This document shows, piece by piece, positions 1 through 6,352 of a stretch of 12,392 nucleotides of DNA (position 1 is the stretch's first letter; every line of letters begins with the position of its first letter). A program made the translations under genes and the position numbers. The notes below the pieces were generated by a model. The model made no database searches. It saw only the letters and a list, made by a program, of their open reading frames with translations, and was not told where the DNA came from. The stretch is taken from the NCBI GenBank assembly GCA_946409675.1, contig CAMJXI010000019.1:1-12392 (forward strand). The letters are read 5' to 3'. The stretch is from an uncultured Lactobacillus sp. GTDB lineage: Bacteria > Bacillota > Bacilli > Lactobacillales > Lactobacillaceae.

Positions 1-52
1 GCTGGTTTTGACGGCGTCGAGATTCACGGAGCCAACGGTTATTTGCTCCAAG
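1..52 (+). pseudogene. Inverted fragment of the Old Yellow Enzyme gene (fold-back end)
   Basis: Read on the + strand this encodes AGFDGVEIHGANGYLLQ, the classic stretch of Old Yellow Enzyme/NADH:flavin oxidoreductases that contains the HGANGYL signature. The - strand gene beginning at 550 reaches exactly the same AGFDGVEI residues at 76-53 and then stops making sense. The fragment is therefore the true continuation of that gene, laid down in the opposite direction. It is not an independent gene. The likeliest cause is a fold-back chimera at a contig or read end. A real genomic inversion is the alternative. Confidence 0.8.
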
Positions 53-76
53 AATCTCGACGCCGTCAAAACCAGC
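1..76. repeat. 24-bp perfect inverted repeat with 28-bp spacer
   Basis: Bases 1-24 are the exact reverse complement of 53-76, with 28 bp (25-52) between them. Both arms encode AGFDGVEI of the same enzyme in opposite directions, so the repeat is duplicated coding sequence. It is not a regulatory hairpin. Its place at the very first base of the window suggests that the window starts at a contig end. Confidence 0.95.
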
Positions 77-550
77 AGCAATAGCTCGTCTGGCAGCCTC
101 ACCAAAGGCAGCAATAGTTTCGTTAATCTCGGCTTCGGTCATTGCAAGCGGAAGTTCAGAACCAGGGCGATGGGCGAGGACAGTACTTGGAGCGATTGGC
201 TTTGCACCGATAACACGCCCGTGTCCTAAGCGACCAACGTGAAAAATCTGAATAATGGCTTTGGCTCCTTCAGAGTGAATGGCATCTGCTAATTTAGTCA
301 GATTGGGGATAAATTTGTCGTCAGCAATGCTGAGCTCGCCAAACCAACCCTTACCAGCTGCGGTGACGTTAGCCGCGGAGACAATTACAGCTCCGAGTCC
401 TTTGGCGCGTTCTTGATAGAATTTGATTTCATCAAGGGAGACCTGGCCATCATGTAGGCTCTGTGAGTTGGTCATTGGAGCCATTACGAGCCGGTTTTCT
501 AACTGGGCATCTGATTTAAATGTAATAGGAGAGAAGGGATTGTTTGTCAT
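53..550 (-). CDS. NADH:flavin oxidoreductase / Old Yellow Enzyme family, C-terminus missing
   Basis: This is an FMN-dependent NAD(P)H oxidoreductase of the Old Yellow Enzyme family, a cytosolic TIM barrel that reduces activated C=C bonds. The exact substrate cannot be told from sequence. The start is the ATG at 550-548, preceded by AGAGG with a 7-nt spacer. The 166 visible residues begin MTNNPFSPITFKSD, followed by NRLVMAPMTNS (first beta strand, near the flavin), QIFHVGRLGH (family H-x-G-R flavin-binding region), and AMTEAEINETIAAFGEAARRA leading to AGFDGVEI. Family members are usually about 350-400 residues, so more than half is absent. The reading frame is destroyed at base 53, where the sequence turns into the inverted copy at 1-52. 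The gene itself is probably intact in the organism. The family assignment is secure, but the gene symbol is not. Confidence 0.88.
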
Positions 551-633
551 CGTTTTACCTCTGGTCAAAAAAGTATTCTAAAAATCTACTTACTTTAAGT
601 TTACTAAATTTTCTTGCGAATGAAACTTTTTGT

Positions 634-661
634 TTGACAATTAAATTGAGCGTGTTATCAT
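634..661 (+). promoter_or_regulatory. Sigma-A-type promoter of the 39-aa gene
   Basis: TTGACA at 634-639 is a perfect -35 box, followed after 16 bp by TATCAT at 656-661. The overlapping CATAAT at 659-664 is an alternative -10 at 19 bp. Transcription would start near 668, leaving a leader of about 45 nt before the ATG at 715. This is one of the best promoter matches in the window. Confidence 0.65.
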
Positions 662-714
662 AATAAACATTCGCTACCAAGTTCGGATTTTTTTAAAGAA
701 CGGAGGTAAATGAC

Positions 715-834
715 ATGAAATATCGTTTACAACTAAATACTGAAACTCAATTGTTTACAGTGATCGATGCTAAAACGCATCGGAGCGCTGAAGGTGTTAC
801 AATCCAGGATGCACTAAAACAAATTCAGAAGTAA
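715..834 (+). CDS. Small protein of 39 residues, unknown function
   Basis: I do not recognise this gene. It reads MKYRLQLNTETQLFTVIDAK, then THRSAEGVTIQDALKQIQK, stopping at TAA 832-834. Support for a real gene is its full set of signals: a TTGACA promoter at 634, GGAGG at 702-706 with an 8-nt spacer, and a rho-independent terminator six bases after the stop. An ATG at 710 gives only two codons and is not the start. The predicted fold is a short beta hairpin (residues 2-18) followed by a helix (about 28-38). The pattern 'Y-x-L-x-L ... F-x-V-x-D ... EG-x-T-x-x-x-AL' recalls the first half of HicB-like antitoxin domains, but it is much shorter and no toxin gene is adjacent. No signal peptide or membrane segment is present. 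The protein is probably cytosolic and monocistronic. Confidence 0.7.
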   Translation: MKYRLQLNTETQLFTVIDAKTHRSAEGVTIQDALKQIQK

Positions 835-839
835 TGAAG

Positions 840-874
840 AGAGTTACGACCAATTTGGCCGTAACTCTTTTTTT
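840..874 (+). terminator. Rho-independent terminator after the 39-aa gene
   Basis: GAGTTACG (841-848) pairs perfectly with CGTAACTC (860-867), and A840-T868 can extend the stem. A seven-T run follows (868-874). It lies six bases past the stop codon at 832-834. Confidence 0.9.
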
Positions 875-917
875 GTCTTAACTTTTCAGACTGATTATAC
901 TCTTTTATTTTCTAGCT

Positions 918-2291
918 TTAATGAACACTATGATTAGTAATCAAATGCTCGTTAATAAAAGCCAGCTGGCCTAGCGCACTGAGTTCTCGCCCATATCCGG
1001 AAGCGTTGATTCCGCCAAATGGGAGTTCAGGGAGACTGACCCACGTACTATTAATAAAGGTCATTCCTGCTTCAATCTTCCGGGCAACTTCATCAGCGTG
1101 TTCTGGGTTACTTGAGAAGACCACACTACCAAGACCATAGGTGGAGTCGTTAGCTAACGCAATGGCTTCTTCTTCAGAGTGAACCAGGTAGACTTGTGCA
1201 ACTGGTCCAAAAAGCTCCTCATCATAAATTGGGTTGTCTTTACTAATATCCGTGAGAATTGTCGGCATGAAGAATTGTCCATCTAAGTCGACGGGTTGGT
1301 TACCATAAACTAATTTGGCACCAGCTACCAAAGCCTCATCAACTTGTTTTTGCAACTTATCTTTGGCCCGTTTCGAAGAAAGTGGTGCGAGGGTTGTTTC
1401 AGGATTCAACGGATCACCCATCTTCACTGACTTGAATCCTTGTTCGAGTAATTCAAGCAAGTAGTCATAGTTCTGCTCAGTCACGATGAAACGTTTTGAA
1501 CTCGTGCAGACTTGTCCGGCGTTATAGAGCCTCGCACCAGGTATGACATCCGCAAGTTCTTTTTTATCAACATCGTCTAAGATAATGAAGGCATCATTTC
1601 CGCCAAGCTCCATCTTCGACTTCTTCAGATTTTGGCCAGCTGCGGCTGCAACCGACCTGCCACCACGAGCTGAGCCAGTTAACGCAACTGCTTTGATGCG
1701 GTAGTCAGCAATGACTTCGTCGACTTGCTCATAATTCAAGAAGAGGTTGATGAGACTGCCTTCTGGTGCTCCACTTCGTCTAATGATGTCTGCTGCCATT
1801 TCTGCAGATCCTGGCACGTTTGAAGCGTGTTTTAGGATCATTGGGTTACCAACGACAAAGTTTGGTGCAAAGACTCTAATTACTTGATAAAGAGGGAAGT
1901 TCCAAGGTTCGCACATCAAGATGGGTCCGAGGGCTTGTTTAGTATAGTAGGATTTACCAAAATTTGATTTGAGGGTAACATCATCCATGAATTCGTGACC
2001 GTGAAGGGCAAAGTAGTCGAGAATCTGAATACAGAGATCAACTTCGCCGAGTGACTCAGTTAATAACTTGCCCATTTCCCGGGTCATTATCTCGGCCATT
2101 GGTTGGCGTTCTTGTGAAAATAAATGAGAAATTTTGGTCAGAATTTCTTCACGAGCTTGGTAGCTTTGGGTGAGCATTTCTGCCGCTAATTGAGTCGTTT
2201 TCTGTAACGGCTGTTCAATCGCGTCAGGAGTGGCAAAATCGTATTCTTGAAAAATTTCATTTGTGTATGGATTTACTGATTTATAGGTCAT
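918..2291 (-). CDS. NAD(P)-dependent aldehyde dehydrogenase, succinate-semialdehyde type
   Basis: A cytosolic aldehyde dehydrogenase that oxidises an aldehyde to the acid with NAD(P)+. Closest in style to the 455-460-residue succinate-semialdehyde dehydrogenases (GabD/Ssd-like) of Gram-positive bacteria. All family landmarks are present: PWNFP at 129-133 with Asn131, KHASN at 154-158 (cofactor binding), TGSARGG at 205-211, the general base Glu228 in MELGG, the nucleophile Cys262 in GQVCTSSKR, EELFGP at 358-363, and PFGG at 424-427. At 457 residues it is full length. The start is ATG 2291-2289 with CGAGGT about seven bases upstream. Preference for succinate semialdehyde over other aldehydes is inferred from family resemblance only, because no gabT, gabP or gadB gene lies nearby. 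It is divergent from sstT, and the shared intergenic region carries putative operators. Confidence 0.9.
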   Translation of the reverse strand: MTYKSVNPYTNEIFQEYDFATPDAIEQPLQKTTQLAAEMLTQSYQAREEILTKISHLFSQERQPMAEIMTREMGKLLTESLGEVDLCIQILDYFALHGHEFMDDVTLKSNFGKSYYTKQALGPILMCEPWNFPLYQVIRVFAPNFVVGNPMILKHASNVPGSAEMAADIIRRSGAPEGSLINLFLNYEQVDEVIADYRIKAVALTGSARGGRSVAAAAGQNLKKSKMELGGNDAFIILDDVDKKELADVIPGARLYNAGQVCTSSKRFIVTEQNYDYLLELLEQGFKSVKMGDPLNPETTLAPLSSKRAKDKLQKQVDEALVAGAKLVYGNQPVDLDGQFFMPTILTDISKDNPIYDEELFGPVAQVYLVHSEEEAIALANDSTYGLGSVVFSSNPEHADEVARKIEAGMTFINSTWVSLPELPFGGINASGYGRELSALGQLAFINEHLITNHSVH

Positions 2292-2320
2292 TTCGTGTAC
2301 CTCGTTCTAAAAAAGATGGC

Positions 2321-2336
2321 TGATAAAGCGTTTACA
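2321..2336 (-). promoter_or_regulatory. cre-like CcpA site upstream of the aldehyde dehydrogenase
   Basis: On the - strand this reads TGTAAACGCTTTATCA. The left part TGTAAACGCT fits the catabolite-responsive element consensus TGWAANCGNTNWCA well. The last two consensus positions do not match unless the half-site is shifted. It lies 30 bp upstream of the start codon, where bound CcpA would block transcription of the dehydrogenase. The call rests on pattern only. Confidence 0.4.
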
Positions 2337-2354
2337 TTTTCTACGATAGATAAC

Positions 2355-2396
2355 TTTGTGAAAAAAATCAACGAATTAGACCGAACTTTTCACAAA
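2355..2396. promoter_or_regulatory. Interrupted palindrome TTTGTGAAAA / TTTTCACAAA
   Basis: The arms at 2355-2364 and 2387-2396 are perfect 10-bp inverted copies. They extend to 12 of 13 if AACTTTGTGAAAA is compared with its partner. The arm centres are 32 bp apart, about three helical turns. Each arm resembles a half-site of the redox repressor Rex (TTGTGAA), although a standard Rex box has its halves much closer together. The palindrome sits between the divergent aldehyde dehydrogenase and sstT genes, so it could control either or both. Confidence 0.45.
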
Positions 2397-2413
2397 CTTT
2401 AGAAAATTCCATT

Positions 2414-2441
2414 TTGAAAAGAGGCGATTTTCATGTATAAT
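2414..2441 (+). promoter_or_regulatory. Sigma-A-type promoter of sstT
   Basis: TTGAAA at 2414-2419 is followed after 16 bp by a perfect TATAAT at 2436-2441. Transcription would begin near 2448, upstream of the RBS at 2464-2469. This placement also excludes the earlier in-frame ATG at 2440 as the translation start. Confidence 0.7.
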
Positions 2442-2475
2442 GAAAATTACATTAAAAAATGAAAGAGGACTACCT

Positions 2476-3735
2476 ATGTGGCAAACGTATAAAAAAATTT
2501 CGCTAATAAAACGAATAATGGCCGGAATCGTGATCGGATTGATTTTGGGCCTGACCTTGCCACAACTCTCCTGGATCGGCTTATTAGGTAATATTTTCAT
2601 TACCGCTCTTAAAGCAATCGCACCTGTATTGGTATTTTTCATTATTACAGCAGCTCTGACTAGACACCAAAAAGGTAGTCAGACAAATATGAAATCTATT
2701 ATTGTGCTCTATTTATTGGCAACTTTTGTTGCTGCTTTAGTGGCCGTTGTTGTTAGTTACTTGTTCCCCGTCTCAGTTATTTTTCCTAAGGGTGGAGCAG
2801 AAGTTGCTGCCGCCGCTAAGGCTCCAAAAGCAATTGGTGACGTCGTGAACTCGCTTGTTTTGGGTGCGGTTGATAACCCACTTAAAGCCTTAACCGAGGG
2901 TAACTACCTTGCAATTTTGTTCTGGGCAGTTCTTTTAGGGATGGGATTACGTAATGTCGGCGACTCAACCAAAAAAGTAATTATTGATATTTCTGAAGCT
3001 ATCACAAGCATGGTTTCTGCAATTATCCAAATGGCACCTTTTGGTATCATCGGTTTGGTTTATAGTTCTGTTGCTTCAACTGGAATCAAGGGAATGGCAA
3101 CCTATGGTAAGTTGATTATTCTTTTGACGGGAACGATGTTCTTCGTTAACTTCGTGGTTTATCCATTTATGACGTGGTTGATGGTGCGCCAAAATCCGTT
3201 CCCATTGACTTGGTTTGCCTTCAAGGAAAGTGGTATCCCTGCCTTCTTTACTAGAAGTTCTGCCGTTAATATTCCGATTAACTTGGATCTTTGTCGCAGA
3301 CTTCAACTCGATAAGAGCACGTATTCTATTTCAATTCCGCTAGGTGGATCAGCCAACAGTGGTGGGGCAGCAATTACTATCTCAATCATGACGTTAGTAG
3401 CTGCTCATACCCTTGGCTTACACATTGATTTTTTAACAGCATTCTTACTCTGCTTACTGACTGCAATTTCAGCAACCGGTGCTTCAGGTATCGCTGGGGG
3501 ATCATTACTTCTGATTCCATTGTCATGTAGCTTGTTTGGGATTAGTAATGATATCGCTATGCAAATGGTCGGAATCGGCTTTATTATTGGTGTCATCCAA
3601 GATTCTGTTGAAACTGCTGTTAACTCAGCTAGTGACTTAGTATTTACTGCTACGGCTGAATTTGCGCATATGAGACGAATCGGCCAACCGGTTGATATTA
3701 ATAAACGAGTTCAAGAAGCCAAGAAGATGGCATAG
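2476..3735 (+). CDS. sstT: Serine/threonine:Na+ symporter SstT
   Basis: A sodium-driven L-serine/L-threonine uptake carrier in the cytoplasmic membrane (DAACS/glutamate-transporter fold). The sequence tracks E. coli SstT from end to end: ALKAIAPVLVFFI near 45, RHQKGSQTN at 63-71, ESGIPAFFTRSSAVNIPIN at 251-269 (re-entrant hairpin 1 and its serine cluster), GASGIAGGSLLLIPLSC at 335-351 (hairpin 2), and QDSVETAVN at 375-383 in TM8 with Asp376 and Asn383 for substrate binding. Length from ATG 2476 is 419 residues, against about 414 in E. coli. I chose 2476 because AGAGGA at 2464-2469 is 6 nt upstream and the TATAAT promoter starts the transcript past the ATG at 2440. One oddity: the NMxG sodium-site motif in TM7 reads N-S-G-G at 294-297. 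The gene is monocistronic with its own terminator. Confidence 0.93.
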   Translation: MWQTYKKISLIKRIMAGIVIGLILGLTLPQLSWIGLLGNIFITALKAIAPVLVFFIITAALTRHQKGSQTNMKSIIVLYLLATFVAALVAVVVSYLFPVSVIFPKGGAEVAAAAKAPKAIGDVVNSLVLGAVDNPLKALTEGNYLAILFWAVLLGMGLRNVGDSTKKVIIDISEAITSMVSAIIQMAPFGIIGLVYSSVASTGIKGMATYGKLIILLTGTMFFVNFVVYPFMTWLMVRQNPFPLTWFAFKESGIPAFFTRSSAVNIPINLDLCRRLQLDKSTYSISIPLGGSANSGGAAITISIMTLVAAHTLGLHIDFLTAFLLCLLTAISATGASGIAGGSLLLIPLSCSLFGISNDIAMQMVGIGFIIGVIQDSVETAVNSASDLVFTATAEFAHMRRIGQPVDINKRVQEAKKMA

Positions 3736-3765
3736 TAGCTGTCTACAATTTAATCTTACAAAAAT

Positions 3766-3795
3766 AGTCCTTCGAAAATTTTCGGAGGACTTTTT
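3766..3795. terminator. Bidirectional terminator between sstT and the small membrane gene
   Basis: AGTCCT (3766-3771) and AGGACT (3786-3791) close a stem that continues through one T-G wobble into CGAAAA/TTTTCG. A five-T run follows on the + strand (3791-3795). On the - strand the stem is followed by A and then five T, so the same hairpin can end both convergent transcripts. Confidence 0.9.
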
Positions 3796-3814
3796 ATATC
3801 TAGAAATCATGAGT

Positions 3815-4054
3815 CTAATCAAGGTGATACCGTCTGCGTCTTGCCACAAAAGAAATAATCACAACCGCGATGCAAAAAAGAATACCGAGGACCGTCGCAA
3901 AAATTTGCGTCCAGAGGAAAATCTGCGGTACGGAATGCCAACCGAAATGAAGATGGAAAAAGACCGAAAAGATTGAGTGTGACAGAATAAAAAGCAAGAT
4001 AACAACAAAGACGCCCAATCCAATCAAGAATTTTTGGAAGTTTACTTTACTCAT
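3815..4054 (-). CDS. Small two-helix membrane protein, unknown function
   Basis: I do not recognise a family. The 79-residue product begins MSKVNFQKFLIGLG and has two hydrophobic helices, roughly residues 9-33 and 45-70, joined by a short loop with HLHFGWHS. It ends in a basic RRRR at 72-75. The positive-inside rule puts both ends in the cytoplasm with the loop outside. The start is ATG 4054-4052, because AGGTG sits six bases upstream. The GTG at 4063-4061 lies inside that Shine-Dalgarno sequence and is unlikely to be used. The gene stands alone: the HAD operon is upstream on the same strand, and the convergent sstT terminator is downstream. Similar short orphan membrane proteins are common in lactobacilli. 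Three histidines in the loop (H34, H36, H40) are notable but prove nothing. Confidence 0.72.
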   Translation of the reverse strand: MSKVNFQKFLIGLGVFVVILLFILSHSIFSVFFHLHFGWHSVPQIFLWTQIFATVLGILFCIAVVIISFVARRRRYHLD

Positions 4055-4075
4055 AATTTGCACCTGAAATAAAAA

Positions 4076-4115
4076 AATATCTACAACTTAAGTATAAACC
4101 CAAACAGTAGATATT
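4076..4115 (-). terminator. Possible AT-rich terminator of the HAD operon
   Basis: On the - strand AATATCTAC (4115-4107) and GTAGATATT (4084-4076) form a perfect 9-bp inverted repeat with a 22-nt loop, and five more T follow the 3' arm. It lies 23 bases after the stop of the second HAD gene. The stem is AT-rich and the loop long, so it is a weak terminator at best. It could instead be an operator of the small membrane gene, since a TATACT -10-like box (4096-4091) sits in the loop. Confidence 0.4.
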
Positions 4116-4137
4116 ACTAATGAAAATTATAAGATAT

Positions 4138-4761
4138 TTAGACTGAAAATGTGGAAAGGATAGCACTGGGATTCTTGAAACGGTAATCAGCTGCTGTAAA
4201 TTGGCCGTGATCATGCGCACCCCAGCCTGCTAAACCAAAATCAATTTTGGCGGCATGAGCACTTTCCATATCATACGCTGTATCGCCGAAGTAGATGGAT
4301 GTGGTTGGATCGGCATGCAAAAGTTCCAATGCTTTGAGTACGGGTTCTGGATTAGGCTTGTGCTTGGTAGTCATAGAGCTAGTCACGATCAAATCAAAGT
4401 AGTCCATTAATTCAAAGCGAGAGACCTCGTTCTTGAATTCAATATCTGTTTTTGAAGTGACAATCGCAATCGCTTCGCCGGCATCCTTTAAAGATTTAAT
4501 TGTCTGAGTCATTTCGGCATAGGGATGCATGCTTGACCAGAAGGGTGGAATTTCCTCGTGCCAGTACTTCACGCCGAGTTCGGGGTCAACACCAAGCTTT
4601 TGCATAATAATTGCTGCGGGAATTCCCAACGAAAATTCTAGGTCTGCCAGAGTTTTCTCAAGACCAAAGTGTTTCTGCAGCACTAACTGAAGCGATTCTA
4701 AGACGGCAACTTCTGTATCAATCAACGTTCCGTCAATATCAAAAATAAATGTGTTTTTCAA
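4138..4761 (-). CDS. HAD-superfamily phosphatase, PGP/PpaX-like (second of tandem pair)
   Basis: A cytosolic haloacid dehalogenase-type phosphatase, subfamily IA with a helical cap. The substrate cannot be read from the sequence. Phosphoglycolate, pyrophosphate and sugar phosphates are typical of relatives. The four HAD motifs are intact: DIDGT with nucleophile Asp8 and acid/base Asp10, VTSK with Thr102/Ser103, KHKPNPEP with Lys135, and FGDTAYD with Asp160 and Asp164 for Mg2+. Length is 207. The start is a TTG at 4761-4759 and no ATG fits. GAGGAG (4773-4768) lies six bases upstream and overlaps the TAG stop of the preceding gene, so translation is probably coupled. It is a close paralogue of the upstream gene, with the motifs at identical residue numbers and a shared WGAHDxGQFTAADY near the C-terminus. 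Confidence 0.9.
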   Translation of the reverse strand: MKNTFIFDIDGTLIDTEVAVLESLQLVLQKHFGLEKTLADLEFSLGIPAAIIMQKLGVDPELGVKYWHEEIPPFWSSMHPYAEMTQTIKSLKDAGEAIAIVTSKTDIEFKNEVSRFELMDYFDLIVTSSMTTKHKPNPEPVLKALELLHADPTTSIYFGDTAYDMESAHAAKIDFGLAGWGAHDHGQFTAADYRFKNPSAILSTFSV

Positions 4762-4772
4762 AATTTTCTCCT

Positions 4773-5390
4773 CTAAAGTAGTTCTAAGATGTAAGTAGGT
4801 TGCTGTAACTTATAATCGGCTGCTGTGAATTGCCCGCGGTCATGTGCACCCCAAGTAGCCAAGCCAAACGTTACCCCAGCGGCCTTAGCGCTTTGCAAAT
4901 CGTAAATCGAGTCACTAATGTAGATTGTATTGTCCGCGTTAGCGCCTGTTTTTTCGAGTGCTTTCCAGATTGGGTCTGGTTCTGGCTTATGCTTATTGGT
5001 GTCTGTCGCAGTGACCACATACGCAAACTTTTGGACGACCCCGTACGGGTAAACCAGTCTTTCAAGCTCCGGTTGGGATTCTGAGGTAACTACGCCGAGC
5101 GTTTGTTGCTGTGCATTTAGTTGATCGAGCGTTTCAAAAATGCCAGGGTAGACCTTAACTAAATGTTGGAAGTCGGGCATTTGGGCATCCCAGAGTTCTA
5201 CGGACTCTTCAAAGGGAACGTTTAGTTCGGCCATGATTTTGTGTGCGGGGATTCCTAGAGCAAATTCCAACTCGTCCAGCGATTTATCGATGCCATAGTG
5301 ATTTTTGAGCATTTGTTTCAGTGCGCCAAGGTTGGCGTGTTCAGTATCGAGTAATGTGCTATCGATATCGAACAGAAATGTATTAATCAT
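4773..5390 (-). CDS. HAD-superfamily phosphatase-like protein with altered motifs (first of tandem pair)
   Basis: This 205-residue paralogue of the next gene has the same fold and probably arose by tandem duplication. Motif I reads DIDST (Asp8, Asp10, Ser11) where most HAD enzymes have DxDGT. Motif II is VTSES (Thr102), motif III KHKPEP (Lys135), and motif IV ISDSIYD (Asp160, Asp164) where the usual form is GD. All four catalytic aspartates, the Thr and the Lys remain, so activity is likely. The Gly-to-Ser changes at 11 and 159 may alter the substrate or rate. The start is ATG 5390-5388 with AAAGGAG five bases upstream. It is the first gene of the two-gene operon, only 11 bp from the second. 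The substrate is unknown. Confidence 0.88.
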   Translation of the reverse strand: MINTFLFDIDSTLLDTEHANLGALKQMLKNHYGIDKSLDELEFALGIPAHKIMAELNVPFEESVELWDAQMPDFQHLVKVYPGIFETLDQLNAQQQTLGVVTSESQPELERLVYPYGVVQKFAYVVTATDTNKHKPEPDPIWKALEKTGANADNTIYISDSIYDLQSAKAAGVTFGLATWGAHDRGQFTAADYKLQQPTYILELL

Positions 5391-5417
5391 ATTTGCTCCT
5401 TTGATTTCAATGGTACT

Positions 5418-5447
5418 AGTTTAACAAAAAGTAAATAAAGTGTACAA
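5418..5447 (-). promoter_or_regulatory. Promoter of the HAD phosphatase operon
   Basis: On the - strand TTGTAC (5447-5442) is followed after 18 bp by TAAACT (5423-5418). The TGT just before it makes an extended -10 (TGnTAAACT). The transcript would start near 5411, about 20 nt before the ATG. Confidence 0.5.
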
Positions 5448-5469
5448 ATAATGTTTAATTTGCGATTTT

Positions 5470-5478
5470 TGTTATAAT
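5470..5478 (+). promoter_or_regulatory. Extended -10 promoter of the DUF368-dhaM operon
   Basis: TGTTATAAT at 5470-5478 is a perfect extended -10 (TGnTATAAT). No clear -35 lies 16-18 bp upstream, which is acceptable for extended -10 promoters. The start would be near 5485, about 24 nt before the ATG at 5509. It is divergent from the HAD operon promoter. Confidence 0.6.
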
Positions 5479-5508
5479 TATTATTACTAACCAATTTAGG
5501 AGAAAAAT

Positions 5509-6321
5509 ATGATTGATTGGCTACTACGTTTTGTTAAAGGAATTTTCATTGGCTCAGGGTTTATTTTGCCTGGGGTCAGTGGTGGAGCACTAGCAGCAGT
5601 ATTTGAAATTTACGAACGGATTATCGATTTTTTAGCTCATCCGTTTAAAAACTTCAAACAAAATTTTGTCTTTTTTATTCCCGTCGGTGTTGGCGGAATA
5701 TTCGGACTCTTCCTCTTCTCATTTTTAGTGAGTTTTGCGTTGGGGGAACACCGCGATACCATCCTCTGGTTCTTCGTCGGTGCAATTATTGGAACCTTAC
5801 CCACACTTTGGAAGGAGGCTGGTAAGCATGGTCGCTTGCCTAAACAATACCTTTTGTTAGCAGCGAGCTTTGCCCTGAGCTTAGCTTTCCTACTCTTTGG
5901 TGAGGAAATGATTGGGAGCGTGCCCCAAAACTTCGGCACGTGGATTCTGGGTGGTTTCTTGATTGGGCTGGGAATTATTATTCCAGGACTTTCACCCTCA
6001 AACTTCTTGATTTACATGGGAATGTATAAAGACATGGCTGATGGCATTAAGAACTTTGATCTTGGGGTCATGATTCCACTTGCTATCGGTGGACTTTTGA
6101 GTTTGGTTTTACTTTCAAAAATCGTGGCTTGGATTTTCAACAAGGCCTATCCAACCATGTTCCACTTTATTTTGGGTGTGGTTGTCAGCTCAACGATTAT
6201 GATTATTCCATTTGATGCACATTACACCTTCAGCTATGTGTTAGTAGCGATTGGCATGGCTGCTGCGGGTATTTTACTCGGCTGGTATATGACGAGTCTC
6301 GAAACTAAATACGAAAAGTAA
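5509..6321 (+). CDS. DUF368 membrane protein, polyprenyl-phosphate (C55-P) transporter-like
   Basis: A polytopic membrane protein of the DUF368 family. Family members (PopT) have been described as undecaprenyl-phosphate translocases that return the lipid carrier of cell wall synthesis to the inner leaflet. The role here is inferred from family. Family landmarks visible: PGVSGG at 21-26 and a second, inverted-repeat-like copy PGLSPSNFLIYMGMY at 159-173, each followed by helices, plus FVGAIIGTLP at 89-98 and FILGVVVSSTI at 220-230. This two-fold internal repeat fits the family. I count about eight hydrophobic segments, with basic residues at the cytoplasmic turns (GKHGRLPK at 105-112). Length is 270, normal for the family. 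The start ATG 5509 has AGGAG at 5498-5502. The dhaM-like gene follows after 31 bp on the same strand. Confidence 0.88.
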   Translation: MIDWLLRFVKGIFIGSGFILPGVSGGALAAVFEIYERIIDFLAHPFKNFKQNFVFFIPVGVGGIFGLFLFSFLVSFALGEHRDTILWFFVGAIIGTLPTLWKEAGKHGRLPKQYLLLAASFALSLAFLLFGEEMIGSVPQNFGTWILGGFLIGLGIIIPGLSPSNFLIYMGMYKDMADGIKNFDLGVMIPLAIGGLLSLVLLSKIVAWIFNKAYPTMFHFILGVVVSSTIMIIPFDAHYTFSYVLVAIGMAAAGILLGWYMTSLETKYEK

Positions 6322-6352
6322 TACAATTGTTTTAAAGAAACGAGGCTCAACT

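Noticed and set aside
8..229. 73-codon open frame on the + strand at the window start
   Set aside because: It crosses the fold-back junction and is antisense to the well-conserved Old Yellow Enzyme gene. It has no RBS.
2440..2475. Upstream ATG for sstT (12 extra residues)
   Set aside because: The ATG overlaps the TATAAT box and lies before the predicted transcript start. The ATG at 2476 has a proper RBS and matches the family N-terminus.
2376..2642. 88-codon - strand ORF across the sstT promoter and start
   Set aside because: It overlaps the sstT promoter and coding start in antisense and has no family resemblance.
4830..5084. 84-codon + strand ORF inside the first HAD gene
   Set aside because: It is antisense to the conserved motif II-IV region and lacks an RBS.
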